From Bidens hawaiensis (Eukaryota; Streptophyta; Magnoliopsida; Asterales; Asteraceae): a stretch of 64,000 nt of DNA. The notes below the pieces were generated by a model. That model made no database searches, had not been told where the DNA came from, and worked only from the letters and a program-made list of their open reading frames with translations. The position numbers and the translations under genes were made by a program. The stretch is from positions 231,501 to 295,500 of the forward strand of contig JAIQDT010001106.1 in NCBI GenBank assembly GCA_021521415.1, given 5' to 3'. Positions within the stretch are counted from its first letter, which is position 1, and the number at the start of each line of letters is the position of its first letter. Of the stretch, positions 11,054-22,279 are shown piece after piece.

Positions 11054-12004
11054 TTGTGTAACAGTTGCCAACGACATCATTCAGCTAGTATGGCGTGCTG
11101 TCAATGTAGTCGTTGCAACCGTTTTGGACACCTTAGTGCCACTCTTCGGGAGGTCACAATTGCACCAATTGCTCCTCCAAGGTTTGCTCAACCCAACCCC
11201 CGTCCTGTGCCCTATGTTCAACCCATAAATCAAGTGCGAGCTTGCTACCATTGTGGTGATCCTAACCACTTTCGCAACGCGTGTCCACGACTCGCAACTG
11301 TGAACTCGCTTCAGATTGCTCCAGCTTCGTTGTACCAGGTTCAGACGCACCAAACCCAGCAAGCTTATCAGCCACAGGTTCCACAATTGTTGGCTAACCA
11401 AGCTCAAGTTCAGACGCATCTCGCCATTTTAGCTCCTGCATCACAAGGTAGTCAAAACGTTCAAGCTGCTCAAGAAAATCATGGACGTGCTTTTATGATT
11501 AACCCCAATCAAGCTCAGCAAAATGGCGATGTAGTGAACGATAAGTTTCTCATGAATGACCACTTTGCAACCATTTTTTTTGATACCGGTGCCGATATGA
11601 GCTTTGTGTCTTTTGAATTTGAACACTTACTTGCTAAACCTCGATCTAAGCTTAAAAAATCATATTCTGTTGAGGTAGCTAATGGTAAATCTGTAACAAT
11701 TGACTCGGTTATTCGAAATTGCAAATTAAATCTAAATGGCCATAAGTTCTCAATCTATCTTATTCCTATGCAATTGGGAAGTTTTGACTTGATAGTAGTC
11801 ATGGACTGGTTATCTGTTTATCGTGCTGAAATTGTTTGCTTCGAGAAGTTCATTCGTATTCCGCTTGCCGATGGTCAAATCCTTCGTCTCTCTGGTGAAA
11901 AGCCTTCTTCCTCGAGCCTAAATTTTATCACTTGTTTTAAAGCTCAAACGTACTTACGCAAGAAGTATGTAGCATTCGTAGCCCATGTGGTGGAAAAGAA
12001 GTAA
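11054..12004 (+). pseudogene. Gypsy 2 Gag zinc knuckles and aspartic protease
   Basis: The sense frame opens upstream in the second copy of the 101-bp duplication. It has cysteine-rich zinc-binding segments (CNSCQRHHSASMACCQCSRC, then CYHCGDPNHFRNAC), a Gln-rich linker and an aspartic protease with DTGAD (near 11584) and LIVVMDWLS. It ends at an in-frame TAA (12002-12004), after which the pol sense continues in the same frame as [17 protein letters not shown]. The gag-to-pol junction is therefore a simple in-frame fusion broken by one stop. Confidence 0.82.
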
Positions 12005-12703
12005 CAAAAAATTGAGGACATTCCTGTTGTTCGCGAGTATCTCGAGGTATTTCCCGATGATGTTTCTGGTCTTCCTCCTAATCGTGATGTGGAATTTCGA
12101 ATCGATCTCGTGCCTGGTGAAACCCCAATTGCAAGGGCTTCTTATCGTCTTGCACCCTTCGAGATGCAAGAATTGTCTAATCAGCTCCAAGAACTTTTGG
12201 ATAAAGGGTTCATTCGCCCTAGTTCATCTCCTTGGGGCGCACATGTGCTTATCGTCAAGAAGAAAGATGGATCCTTCCGTATGTGCATTGATTACCGTGA
12301 GCTCAACAAACTCACAATCAAGAATCGTTTTCCTTTGCCTCGTATTGACGATCTTTTGATAAACTCCAAGGAGCTTTATTGCTTCTCAAAGATTGATCTT
12401 CGTTCGGGTTATCATCAACTACGCGTGCATGAAGATGACATACCCAAAACTGCTTTTCGGACTTGTTATGGGCATTACGAATTTATGGTTATGCCTTTTG
12501 GGCTAACCAATGCACCCGCGGTATTTATTGATCTCATGAACCGCGTATGCAAACCTTACTTAGATAAATTTGTAATTGTTTTTATTGACGACATTCTTAT
12601 ATATTCCAAGTCCAAAGCCGAGCACGAGAAACATCTTCATTCCGTCCTTGATCTCTTAAGGAAGGAACAACTTTATGCTAAGTTCTCAAAGTGCGAGTTC
12701 TAG
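12005..12703 (+). pseudogene. Gypsy 2 reverse transcriptase
   Basis: In frame with the protease. Standard gypsy RT blocks are present: [48 protein letters not shown] and the catalytic FIDD ([11 protein letters not shown]). The frame ends at TAG 12701-12703 in CEF-stop-LKE, where Trp (TGG) is usual, so a single G to A change explains it. RT copies element RNA in the cytoplasmic particle. Confidence 0.85.
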
Positions 12704-13436
12704 TTGAAAGAAATTCCGATCTTAGGGCATATAGTAAACGAAAAGGGTATCCACGTTGACCCAGCCAAAATCGAAGCCGTTAAGAATTGGAAAACTCCAA
12801 CCACTCCTACCGAAGTTCTTTCATTTCTTGGCCTTGCGGGTTATTATCGTCGCTTCATCCTTAATTTTTCCAAGATCGCTTTGCCCCTAACCTCACTAAC
12901 TCACAAGGATAAACCTTATGTTTGGGGGCCAAAGCAAGATGAAGCCTTTCAAACTCTTAAGCGCATGCTTTGTGATGCACTGATCCTTGCACTCCCTGAA
13001 CGCAATAAGGATTTTGTTGTCTATTGCGATGCTTCCATTCAAGCCCTCAGTTGTGTCCTTATGCAACGAGGTAAAGTTATCGCTTACGCTTCACGGCAAC
13101 TGAAGGTTAATGAAAAAAGTTATACAACGCACGATCTCGAACTCGGTTCCATTGTATTCAAGTTGAAAATTTGGAGACATTATCTCTATGGCACTAAGTG
13201 CATGGTATTCACCGATCACAAGAGTCTTCAACATATTTTCGACCAAAAAAGATCAAAACATGCGGAAACGACGACGGGACGAACTACTTAGCGACTACGA
13301 CTGCGAAATTCGTTATCACCCTGGTAAAGTGAATGTTGTAGCCGACGCTCTTAGTCGAAAGACCCATGTGAAAAAAATTCGGCTTCATTGTGTGACCATT
13401 CAAACTGATCTCCAGCTTCGTATCGTTAAAGCCTAA
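12704..13436 (+). pseudogene. Gypsy 2 RT connection and RNase H
   Basis: Continues the RT frame after the TAG. It shows the connection ([12 protein letters not shown]) and the RNase H residues [16 protein letters not shown] and [12 protein letters not shown] frameshift near 13245 moves the sense to the next frame ([30 protein letters not shown]), which stops at 13434-13436. Confidence 0.8.
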
Positions 13437-14850
13437 CATGTCTCAGCTACCGAGAGTAATATGTACGAAGAAATGTCCTGTGGTGCCGAGAATCAATTTG
13501 AAGCTAAGGGCAATGGTTTGTTGTATTACCTCGATCATTTGTAGATTCCTAATCGTGACGATCTTCGCACATTCATCATGGACGAAGCTCATAAGTCTCG
13601 ATATTCCATTCATCCCGTTGCGGATAAGATGTATTTTGATCTACGGACCACATTTTGGTGGCCCGGTATGAAGAAAGACATCGCATTATATGTGGGAAAA
13701 TGACTTACTTGCGCTAAGGTTAAGGTCGAGCACCAACGACCTCTGGTTTGCTCGTTCAACCACACATCCCTGTTTGGAAATAGGAAGATATATCTATGGA
13801 TTTGTGTTAAAAATTCCGACTACTCGGGACCGCCACGACGGTATTTGGGTTATAGTTGACCATTTGACTAAATCTGCTCATTTCATTCCGATCAATGAAA
13901 AGTTTACGGTTGATCAACTCGCTCATATCTATGTTCATCGTATCGTTTGTCGTCATGGTATACCTTTGCGTATCATTTCCGATCATGATAGTCGTTTTAC
14001 TTCTCACTTCTAGTTATCGTTCCAAAACGCGTTGGGAACTCGATTGGATCTTAGCACCGCCTATCATCTTCAGACTAATGGGCAATCCGAGCGCACAATT
14101 CAAACTCTCGAAGACATGATTAGGTCATGAGTCATGGATTTTGGTGGAAACTGGGATTCTCATCTTCACTTGATTGAGTTCTCATACAATAATAGTTATC
14201 ATTCGACTATCCATATGGCTCCGTTCCAAGCACTCTATGGTCGTAAATGTCGATCACCTATTTGTTGGAGTGAAATTGGTGAAAGCCAAATCACCGGTCC
14301 GAAACTTGTCCAAGAGACTAATAATCGAATCGCTCAAATTCGACCAAACCTCTTAACCGATCGTAGCCGTCAAAAGAGGTACGCTGATAACCGACGAAGA
14401 CCTCTCGAGTTTAATGTTGGCGACCGTGTCCTACTCTAGGTATCTCCTTGGAAAGGGGTTGTTCGTTTTGGCAAGAAAAGCAAGCGATCTCCTCGTTTGG
14501 TTGGACCTTTCAAGATTCTTGCTCGTGTTGGTAGTGTTGCTTACACACTCGAACTTCCTCAAGAGCTTTCTAATTTCCATCCGACGTTTCACGTTTTGAA
14601 TTTGAAGAAATGTCTTGCTGATGGATATCTCCATGTACCACTCGACGAAGTGCGTATCGACGAAACAATGCACTTTGTCGAGACCCCGGTGGAAATCATG
14701 GATCGCAAAGACAAGGAAACTAAACCTAGCCGTATACCTTTGATAAAGGTTCGTTGGGAATCCAAGCATGGCGCTGATTTCACTTGGGAACGAGAAGATC
14801 AAATGCGAACAATGTATCCCCATCTTTTTGTTACGGATTCTTACCACTGA
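13437..14850 (+). pseudogene. Gypsy 2 integrase with chromodomain-like tail (multiple stops)
   Basis: The zinc domain is readable ([11 protein letters not shown], then a WWPGMKKDI segment) but interrupted. The core carries [14 protein letters not shown] (second catalytic Asp retained) and [12 protein letters not shown] (catalytic Glu). In-frame stops occur at 14011-14013, near 14128 and at 14437-14439; several are Trp-to-stop type. The C-terminal part [17 protein letters not shown] is the same chromodomain-like end as in gypsy 1. The last stop is at 14848-14850. Confidence 0.82.
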
Positions 14851-15079
14851 ATAATTCGTCCAAGTCCGTTCCGGTTACCTTGCCGTTCACCCACTTTCCG
14901 GTGTCATCAGAGGTAATTGATAGGTGGGTTTTCATTAGTTTGATGCGTCTAACAAAACCCCTAACCTAAATCTATCAAACATGTAATGGATTTGAAAAAT
15001 TGAAATCTAGGGTTTATGTGAAGAACGTGAAGTTGGGTTTGTGTTTTAAATTAATTTCTTTCATCTTTTAAACAAAAAA

Positions 15080-15152
15080 GTTCAATTGGTCCAGTGGCTG
15101 TGTATGTGTTGTATGGTTGTGAATACACGGGTTCGAACCCGGGTCACAGCAA
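15080..15152 (+). other. tRNA-like segment with Pol III A and B boxes in LTR
   Basis: 15087-15097 is TGGTCCAGTGG, a match to the tRNA A-box consensus. 15130-15140 is GGTTCGAACCC, a match to the B box. They are 32 bases apart, as in a tRNA. A cloverleaf is not complete: I see a T-arm-like palindrome (CGGGTTCGAACCCG) but no good acceptor stem. It is best read as a tRNA-derived relic or a SINE head captured in the LTR. Confidence 0.55.
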
Positions 15153-15348
15153 AACTGTTTTATATTTTTGAAAACCATTTTTTTATTAGTTTTAATAAAT
15201 TAAATATATATTTATAAATCATACAATACAAAATAAATAAAATTAGTTTTATAGTTAAATAAAAGATGTTTTCATTTTCGTTAACAATTTTCTTTCAAGA
15301 ATCAACTATTACAAATCAAACCACTCGTTAAAACTAGTTAAATAATTA

Positions 15349-15382
15349 TGTAGATAATATATATATATATATATATATATAT
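15349..15382. repeat. (TA)n microsatellite
   Basis: About sixteen TA units in AT-rich LTR sequence. Confidence 0.9.
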
Positions 15383-16372
15383 AATAACGTTGTAACTATT
15401 TAAATTCTAACCGATAACGATAAATTCCGTAAATATGATTTAAATCTAATATTCAACTTATAAGTAATATAATAATAATAATTCATGAAAAACCCGTTAA
15501 CTTAAATATTAATACACTTATAAATGTATAACAAAATACTTATAAATAATAATGCATGAACCTTAAAACCAACCCTTTATTTTCCTTAAAATTAGTTAGT
15601 AATTCTTGTGTTTTTATTATTTTAGCTCGTGAGATTCGATTGTTCAGTTTCATATAACGCGCTTTCGTTTCATTGTCAAGTTGTCATCCCAATTCAAAGG
15701 TGAGTTTCTCACACCCCTTTTTACCCTTTTTACTATTTTAGGGGTAACATATACATATCCTACCAAAGATTTAATTTCGTTTATTTATTATTTACAAACT
15801 ACAATTCGCATCATGGACTTATGTGTTTACTTGTTACTTGCTACGATATTACGTGCATGGATTACATCGATAAGTAAGATCATATGCCCCCCTTGCACTC
15901 AGGACCATTGTTTCTAGTGGAAAAGGGACTCCGATCTGAATACGTTGATACACAATCCCAACTGAAAAAGACCTTCATTTATTCTTTACACTCATGGACC
16001 ATTGTTTATAGCGTAAAGAATCCTTATGTGTTTTTCACAAGTTTTCATGGAATTGTATGGTTTTTATGTAGTATTTAAACTGTGTGGACTCACCAACTGA
16101 TCAATTAGTTGACTTTATTGTATATATATGCTACAGGTACTTACATTAGAGGATGAAATGGCAAAAGACACTAGAAGTTAGGTTATTTAAAGAATAAACA
16201 AGAAGACGTGTTTTTTTCCTTTTACTTTGTATTTGTTTATTTGATAAACTTATGTACTTGGGATTTACATGAATTAATGATATTATTGTCACTAGATAGT
16301 GTCACATGTGTTTTGGGCAATCTGTACGTTACACCCGGGCGTATTCCGTTAAAGCTGGGGTGTTATAATACA

Positions 16373-18984
16373 GGAGAGCGTTGCTGATTAGGACGTTTTT
16401 GGAGATACTGTTGCATTTTTACGCCGATCCCGGATCTACCACACTATAACTGCTAATGTCCCTATACATTTTAACGTGATCCGTCCTTTTTTGGGATTCG
16501 GCTAAGTATGTGGAGTATGAAAACCACATCGTTGCGCATATTAACAAGATGACTATCACGATCACCCCGGGTGTGATACGTTGGTTTCTGAGATTTACTG
16601 ATAACATGGGTAGTCCGTTTGAGTTCGATAAAGTGTTTATACGAGGGTTATTTTAGAGACTATTCTATACAGGAGACCTGGATCGCTCCCAATACAACAA
16701 GGCGTACTTGTGTGCCCCATACAAGTACTTATTACACTTTGGATCCATTGCCTTGGGGGGGGACAAAAGGGTTGTTATTGTAGTACTATAACGGTTTTGA
16801 CATATACTAAGGACTCCTTTTGTAAAGCAACTTATTGTGCTTTTATTCCAGCCAACGAAGTCCTTTGCTGGGGGTAGAGCACGTCCATTCTTTTTTAGTC
16901 AAGTCAGGAGATCCGCTGCTCAGTCGTACAGTTTCCGTCAAATCGTGAGTTCGGACTTTAGCCCTTAATTCGGACTAGCAATTAGGAGATCGCCCTTGGA
17001 AAAAGAGCTCAAAGCCTTAGATTTCATGCGGACTTTGGATCAAACCAGAATGTCAGATAATGCTTCAATTCTCATTTGTTGCTCTTATATTAAACAAATC
17101 GTTCAATTTCTCCGAGCTCATCTACTACCATTTGAAGGAGAATTGTCTGGTTAAGAATCGCCGCAAAAAGTTTTTGATGTACCCGCGATTCGTGCAGCTA
17201 ATTATACAAGATCTTATTCCTGATCTTGTAATCAATCCGACATTGAAGGATGATGTGTTGAAGCTTGATCACATGACGGCTGATACAATGAAAAGAATGA
17301 AGACTTATCGGCAACAGTCGCTTAAGGATCGTCCAAGGACCACACGTTTAATTGCTCATTTGGCGAATCCTGATTATGAATGTCCTTCTGATGATCGTTG
17401 GATCCATGACGACTCGGCTTCTGAACACGAAGAGGGACCAGGTGCGGACATTGGTGGAAATGATGATTATGGTGGAGACGGTGGGAATTTGGGTGACGCA
17501 TGACGGGATGAGGTTGAGGCAGCTAGCTAGTATGCTGCTCAACGAAAACGTAAGGGTAAGGAGAAACTGACAGATCAACAGCCGAAGCGTCGGCTTAGGC
17601 ATGGTTCAGGTGCGGATATAGGTCCACAAATGCCTAGGTTGTCTTTGCAACAAAGGCCGGTGGTGTCACTTACTATTAGCAACACATCAATCACTCTTAC
17701 GACAATGGCGTCATCAGATCCGAGATTTGCCTCGATTCCCCAATCGGTGCTATCTCCCCAATCGGTAACGTCTCCTGCTACTATAATGATGCCGATACAA
17801 CCTTCCGCCTTATCATTTATGAGAGTTACTCGTCCCCAAGGCCCGGTGCAGCCTGTTCCACCAAATTTTCATGTCTTACAGCATGCTTAGCAGATGGATA
17901 TTCTCCTTGGCTTGATTCATTTATATAAGAATCAGATGGCAGAGGATCGTCAACAATAGGGTCAGATGTTGATGAATCAACGTCGCCTGATGAGTTATAT
18001 CTTGTACTGCCAAAAGGAGACGAAAGAGTTGCGTGCGATTGTTACGTCTCAAGGGGGAGAGACTCAAGGAATAGGAGGACCTTATTTTTTCAGTTAACTT
18101 GTAAAGACGATGCGTTAATGAAATTGAAGAAAAATGATGAAGATAAGGATCCTGATGCTGCTGGTGCAAGTGGTAGTGAGCCGAAACAAACTCAAGGCTC
18201 CTCCGCGGCAGGTACGGGTGGTGTTGATGCTGGTAATGATCGACATATAGTTGTTTATCAAGATACTACCAATGTCAAGCCTATCGAGTCGATCAAAGCC
18301 AACACTATACTATTTATCGATTACCAGAAAGGTGTGGTGATGAGTACTGCCAATGCTGATGAGATCGAGGAGGGTGAGTTCGTTTATCATGCCATGTCTC
18401 GTGATCAGAATTCTTTGTTATTGGGGTTGAATGACGAAGAAATGGACGCGTTAGAGGCTGAAGAAGATGTTGAAGTAATCAACGATGAGGAAGTCCTGCT
18501 TGATACGAGTATTCCACATGGGAATACGTTGTTTATTTATAAAGATGAAGAGATCGAGATTGAAGCTGCGACGGCTGAGGAGTACCCTGATCTTTATACA
18601 CGTTCAAATGTTGATCAGCGTGTTCCATTATTTACTGAAGAACATGTCAAAGTTTCCGAAGATCATCTTGAGAAGACAACAAAAAAGAAAGTTAAAGTAT
18701 CAGCTAAGGGGTCAAGTTTGTTGGATCCTGATGCTGACGGTTGATTCGGGGATCACAAGAAATACCTGACATCGAAGATCATTGAAGCTTACAGGTATGT
18801 TGATCAAGAGCACACGCTGGATGTCAGTGCACGCGCCAAAGCAAATCAGAAGACTATGTTCAAGGCTGCACAAACGGTCAAAGGTGACATCGTTTATTGA
18901 TTATATGATTCAGAGTTAAGGGTATGTATTATCAAGTGGGAGAATGACGTTCAATACTTTAAATATATTACTAACATTCCACTA
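16373..18984 (+). pseudogene. Extra reading frame of copia C, left part (split by copia A)
   Basis: Translated pieces in shifting frames match the extra frame that follows pol in copia A: ITITPGVIRWFLRFTDNMGSPFEF, DRSQYNKAYLCAPYKYLLH, then an open piece at 17060-17503 (NFSELIYYHLKEN, KFLMYPRFVQLIIQDL) and another at 18118-18744 with acidic runs and KKKVKVSAKGSS. Stops and shifts are frequent. The last codons before copia A (NDVQYFKYITNIP) resume after it at 32074. Function is unknown; such frames occupy the place where SIRE-type copia elements carry an env-like gene. 17511-18117 is out-of-frame linker. Confidence 0.65.
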
Positions 18985-19350
18985 TGTTGGGCCTAGTTTA
19001 TGTGGTTTGTACTTAGTTTACTTGTATTGGGCTTGGGTACGGGTTGTTATGTAAACCGAGAACACCTTAGTGTTCTCGGTGGGCTTTTGTTTGTTTGGGC
19101 TAGTGTGTTGGCTTTCCCATATATAGTTGATATCATGTATAGGGTTAAGGTTGTTCATTCACTTGTTTTGATTTCGGGTATTGTAAGTGCTTAAGCACCT
19201 GACGTATTCTTAATATATGTGTGTTTTGAAGCAATCTCGTGTTAACTCCTAGTGTTTATTCGTGTTCTTGAATCACCGAGTGTTGGTTTTCCGCACCAAT
19301 ACTCATTATATTGATATCATAATTGTAGTGATCCAGATTCAGGACTTACA
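18985..19350 (+). repeat. 5' LTR of copia A (366 bp)
   Basis: Starts TGTTGGGCCTAG, ends GGACTTACA. It includes a perfect 11-bp inverted repeat with a CTTA loop at 19055-19080 (ACCGAGAACAC and GTGTTCTCGGT), and a TATATA block near 19120 that could be the promoter. Confidence 0.9.
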
Positions 19351-19352
19351 AT

Positions 19353-19369
19353 TGGTATCAAAGCCTTAG
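19353..19369 (+). promoter_or_regulatory. Primer-binding site of copia A
   Basis: TGGTATCAAAGCC begins two bases inside the 5' LTR and differs by one base from the usual initiator Met tRNA complement TGGTATCAGAGC. Confidence 0.82.
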
Positions 19370-19717
19370 ACCTTATTCAGGCTCGTTATTGTGATATCAA
19401 AGATTCAAGAATAGCATCTTTTGGTGGTGTTTCCGGCGAGGTACTGTTTGGAGAAGAAAGATAGCTACTGGTTTGGTCAAGATCCACTTTGTTTGGAAAT
19501 AATTTGAATCCCATAAAACCAGGGATTAGATTGTTACCAAATTTACTTGGTCAAACCAGGGTTTTCTGTCTACAACATTGTTCTCAGCCTCCTTTTTCTC
19601 GGCCAAACATCGTTCTCGGCTTCCTTCCTATCACTGTTCTCGGCCACTGGTAGTTCTCGGCAACCTTTAGTTCTCGGTCAACTGTTGGTCCTTTTTTGAT
19701 TGTTCTTGGTCAAGACT

Positions 19718-22018
19718 TGTAAGACCCCGATACCGGTAGCCCTACTTTCATGTTGGATTTACTCATAAACGCAGTTCTAAATATCAGAGTTAATTAAAAC
19801 ATTTGCGGAACATTAAAAACATTCAAACCATTACATTCCATAACCATAATTCTTGTCTTATCTAGCATTCATAGTCATTTAAAAACAAAACATAGTCTTA
19901 TAAAATAAAACATCATAGCAAAATCTCCAGATGCCAGCTTCGTCCAACTCTGCCATGTGCCCTCCTCAAGCTACTTGCCTCATTCTACTCACCTGCGTGC
20001 ATACTAAAAGTCAGCTACGCTGAGTGAGTTCTAGTTAATCACATAATCATACAATACCTTCTTACATTTTATACTTAACCTCTTAACTTTCTTTCATACA
20101 CACGTAAGTGTATATACTTTCATTCTTACCTTCATACTTTCTTTACATACATAATCATACTTTTTAAAGAGCCTTTCGCCCTATAACCTCACAGATATTA
20201 TAAGGGTCTGGTCCCTAACATCACAGATATTATAAGGGTCTGGTCCCTAACATCACAGATACTATTAGGGTCTGGTCCCAACCATCACAGATATTATTAG
20301 GGTCTGGTCCCAACCATCACAGATATTATTAGGGTCTGGTCCCTTTGTTCGTGTAACTGTACCGTACCTGTTCATACATACTTTCCTTGACAATACGTGC
20401 AATCTCCGTAGAGCGTTCACGTACCATCATCATAACATACATACATTATGCATACATCTTATATTCATACACACATCATATCTTTCATCATACTTATCGA
20501 TCATATCTTAACTACCACCTGACAGTACATGCAATATCCGAAGATCGTTCACGCACTGTCAAACAATCATCATACATAAATCATACAAGGCATACACTTA
20601 CCACTTAAGATAAGTGTATTAACTATCACATCGAGTATGCACACAGCCCCGAAAACATAACAAGGAAGTGGGGCTAGAAACTCACCTCAATGCGGTTGCG
20701 TTCACCGTTTACGGTTATTACCTTCTTGAGCTGTGCGCGACTAACTGTTTAATAATTATACGTATCAATAAACTATCACTACACATATCGTCTTTCTAGT
20801 TTATTCATTACCCGCAACGAACGGGGGTCCAAGGGGCAAAGCCCCTGGCTGGGGTTAAGCTGCCAGGTCAGCTTGGAAAAATTTTATTTTCATTAACTGT
20901 CTTAACACATTTTCCATTAGCATTTTGAATCATTGAATAATATGCTACTTAAAAGTTCAAGGGCTTATTTGTAATTAAATCATTCTTTTCTAAGTCCAGG
21001 GACCATTCTGTCATTCTGTTAAACTTCTAGTTCGTTACTTATCCTTAACGAACTGACTTGCCATGACGAACTGGTTCTTGTAACGAATTGGAACCTTTAA
21101 CGAACTGGTTACTTACACGAATTGGACTTTTAACGAACTGGACTCTTAGCGAATCAGTCCATGTAGCGAACCAGTCCAAGTAGCGAATTGGACCTTCTAA
21201 TTCGTTATCTCCTTTAACGAACTGGTCATAACGAATCAAGGGTAATTCGTTACCCTTTTCCCTTAACGAATCATAGACGAATCATAGGCAAACTAGGGCT
21301 CGTTCGCTGTGCCCCCTTATGCGAATCGACTAACGAATCACCCTCAGTTCGTTAAGTTCCCATAGTGAACTAGGGTTAGGTCAGAAATGTCAGAACATTC
21401 CCTGACATTCCCCTTAACCTCGTACCACTTTCCGGCGCCGCCTTTCCGGCGCCGTCATTGCCGGAAAGCAGCCGGAAAACGTGTTTTCATCGGAAAAACG
21501 GGTTTTAGCTCGTTTTTCACCGTTTTTTCGTCCCGTTCGATCCAGATCTGAGCTAGGGTGACTCCTAAGCTTATCATAGGTTCTGTTTATACCCGAATCC
21601 ACCCGGATCTCGTGACTTAAACGGTTTAACGGTGTCGGCTCGTCGTTTCATGATTATATCTAACGGATTTAAGCTCCTACAACAAAAATACTATCATACC
21701 TTGGGTCGGGATCCGTTTCTTCTTCTATATTTCGGCTAGAGTGAGAGAGAAACTAGAGAGAGAATCTTAAGTGTGTGTTTTGGATGGTGTAAGGGATATG
21801 TGTAGATGAATTAAATGGAGGATTAAGGGTATATATATTTTTTATCATGGGCTTAAGCCCATGGTCTTTCCATCATTCCCCCATAACCCAAGTCCATAAC
21901 CCATATCCATTTACCCAACACAAGTCCATCTCGTATTCTATTCAACTAAACCGATAACGACCCGCTATAAAATAAACGAACTTTATTTTATTAATATAAC
22001 CGAAAGTAGGATGTTACA
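19718..22018 (-). repeat. Solo LTR (2.3 kb) inserted in copia A leader
   Basis: Begins TGTAAGACCCCG and ends GGATGTTACA, i.e. TG...CA, and interrupts the GTTCTCGG-rich leader. Flanking pentamers AGACT and AGGCC match at three of five bases, which would fit a decayed target duplication. It contains a 32-bp tandem array (20189-20348), many ACGAACTGG/AACGAATTGG words at 21040-21340 and no open frame with recognisable sense. Strand is inferred from its resemblance in layout to the gypsy 1 LTR and is uncertain. Confidence 0.7.
20189..20348. repeat. 32-bp tandem array in solo LTR (five units)
   Basis: Five head-to-tail units of about 32 bp, each with CACAGATATTATNAGGGTCT followed by GGTCCC. Each unit contains AGGG...CCCT, which can pair around a TCTGGT loop. 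Confidence 0.88.
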
Positions 22019-22279
22019 AGGCCGGTTAACATATTGGGTTTTCGTCAACTGATTGGTCAACTTTGATTGTTCTTGGTCAAGGATGATCAACATTTTGGGT
22101 TCCCGGTCAAAACTTTGAGTTCTCGATCAACGTTTGCTAAATTTGGTGGTTCTCGGTCAACCACTGTGGACTTATTCTCAGCCCAGTTAGGTGTATGGGC
22201 CTGTTTTATTTGGACTTGGACTTTTAAATTTGGACCTAAGTGATAACTGGACTTAAAAACATTAATTAATCTAATCTCA

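Larger units (their letters stand above)
9957..16372 (+). mobile_element. Ty3/gypsy LTR retrotransposon (gypsy 2), degraded; 5' LTR outside window
   Basis: Plus-strand gag, protease, RT, RNase H, integrase with a chromodomain-like tail, then a 3' LTR. The bases after 9957 resemble the end of the gypsy 3 leader just before its gag (ATTAAAACTTTTATA type), so copia D inserted into the leader. The missing 5' LTR is therefore expected to the left of the nest, not deleted. The pol frame is mostly continuous but has many stops. It is older than gypsy 1, which sits two nesting levels above it. Confidence 0.85.
14870..16372 (+). repeat. 3' LTR of gypsy 2 (left border uncertain)
   Basis: The right border is set by ...GGGGTGTTATAATACA at 16372, after which copia C-type coding sequence starts abruptly. 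The left border is not clear: no convincing purine tract or partner LTR is visible, so 14870 is approximate. The segment contains tRNA-like promoter boxes (15087-15140) and a TA microsatellite (15349-15382). Confidence 0.55.
19585..22160 (+). other. Copia A leader rich in GTTCTCGG motifs (split by solo LTR)
   Basis: Outside the solo LTR (19585-19717 and 22019-22160) the leader holds about a dozen copies of GTTCTCGG followed by TCAA or a related end, all in one orientation. No open frame. The element resumes at gag 22280. Confidence 0.7.

Noticed and set aside
15080..15152. Functional tRNA gene
   Set aside because: A and B boxes fit, but acceptor and anticodon stems do not pair.
20189..20348. 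Regular 32-bp repeats that could suggest a CRISPR array
   Set aside because: The units are head-to-tail with no unique spacers, inside a plant LTR.
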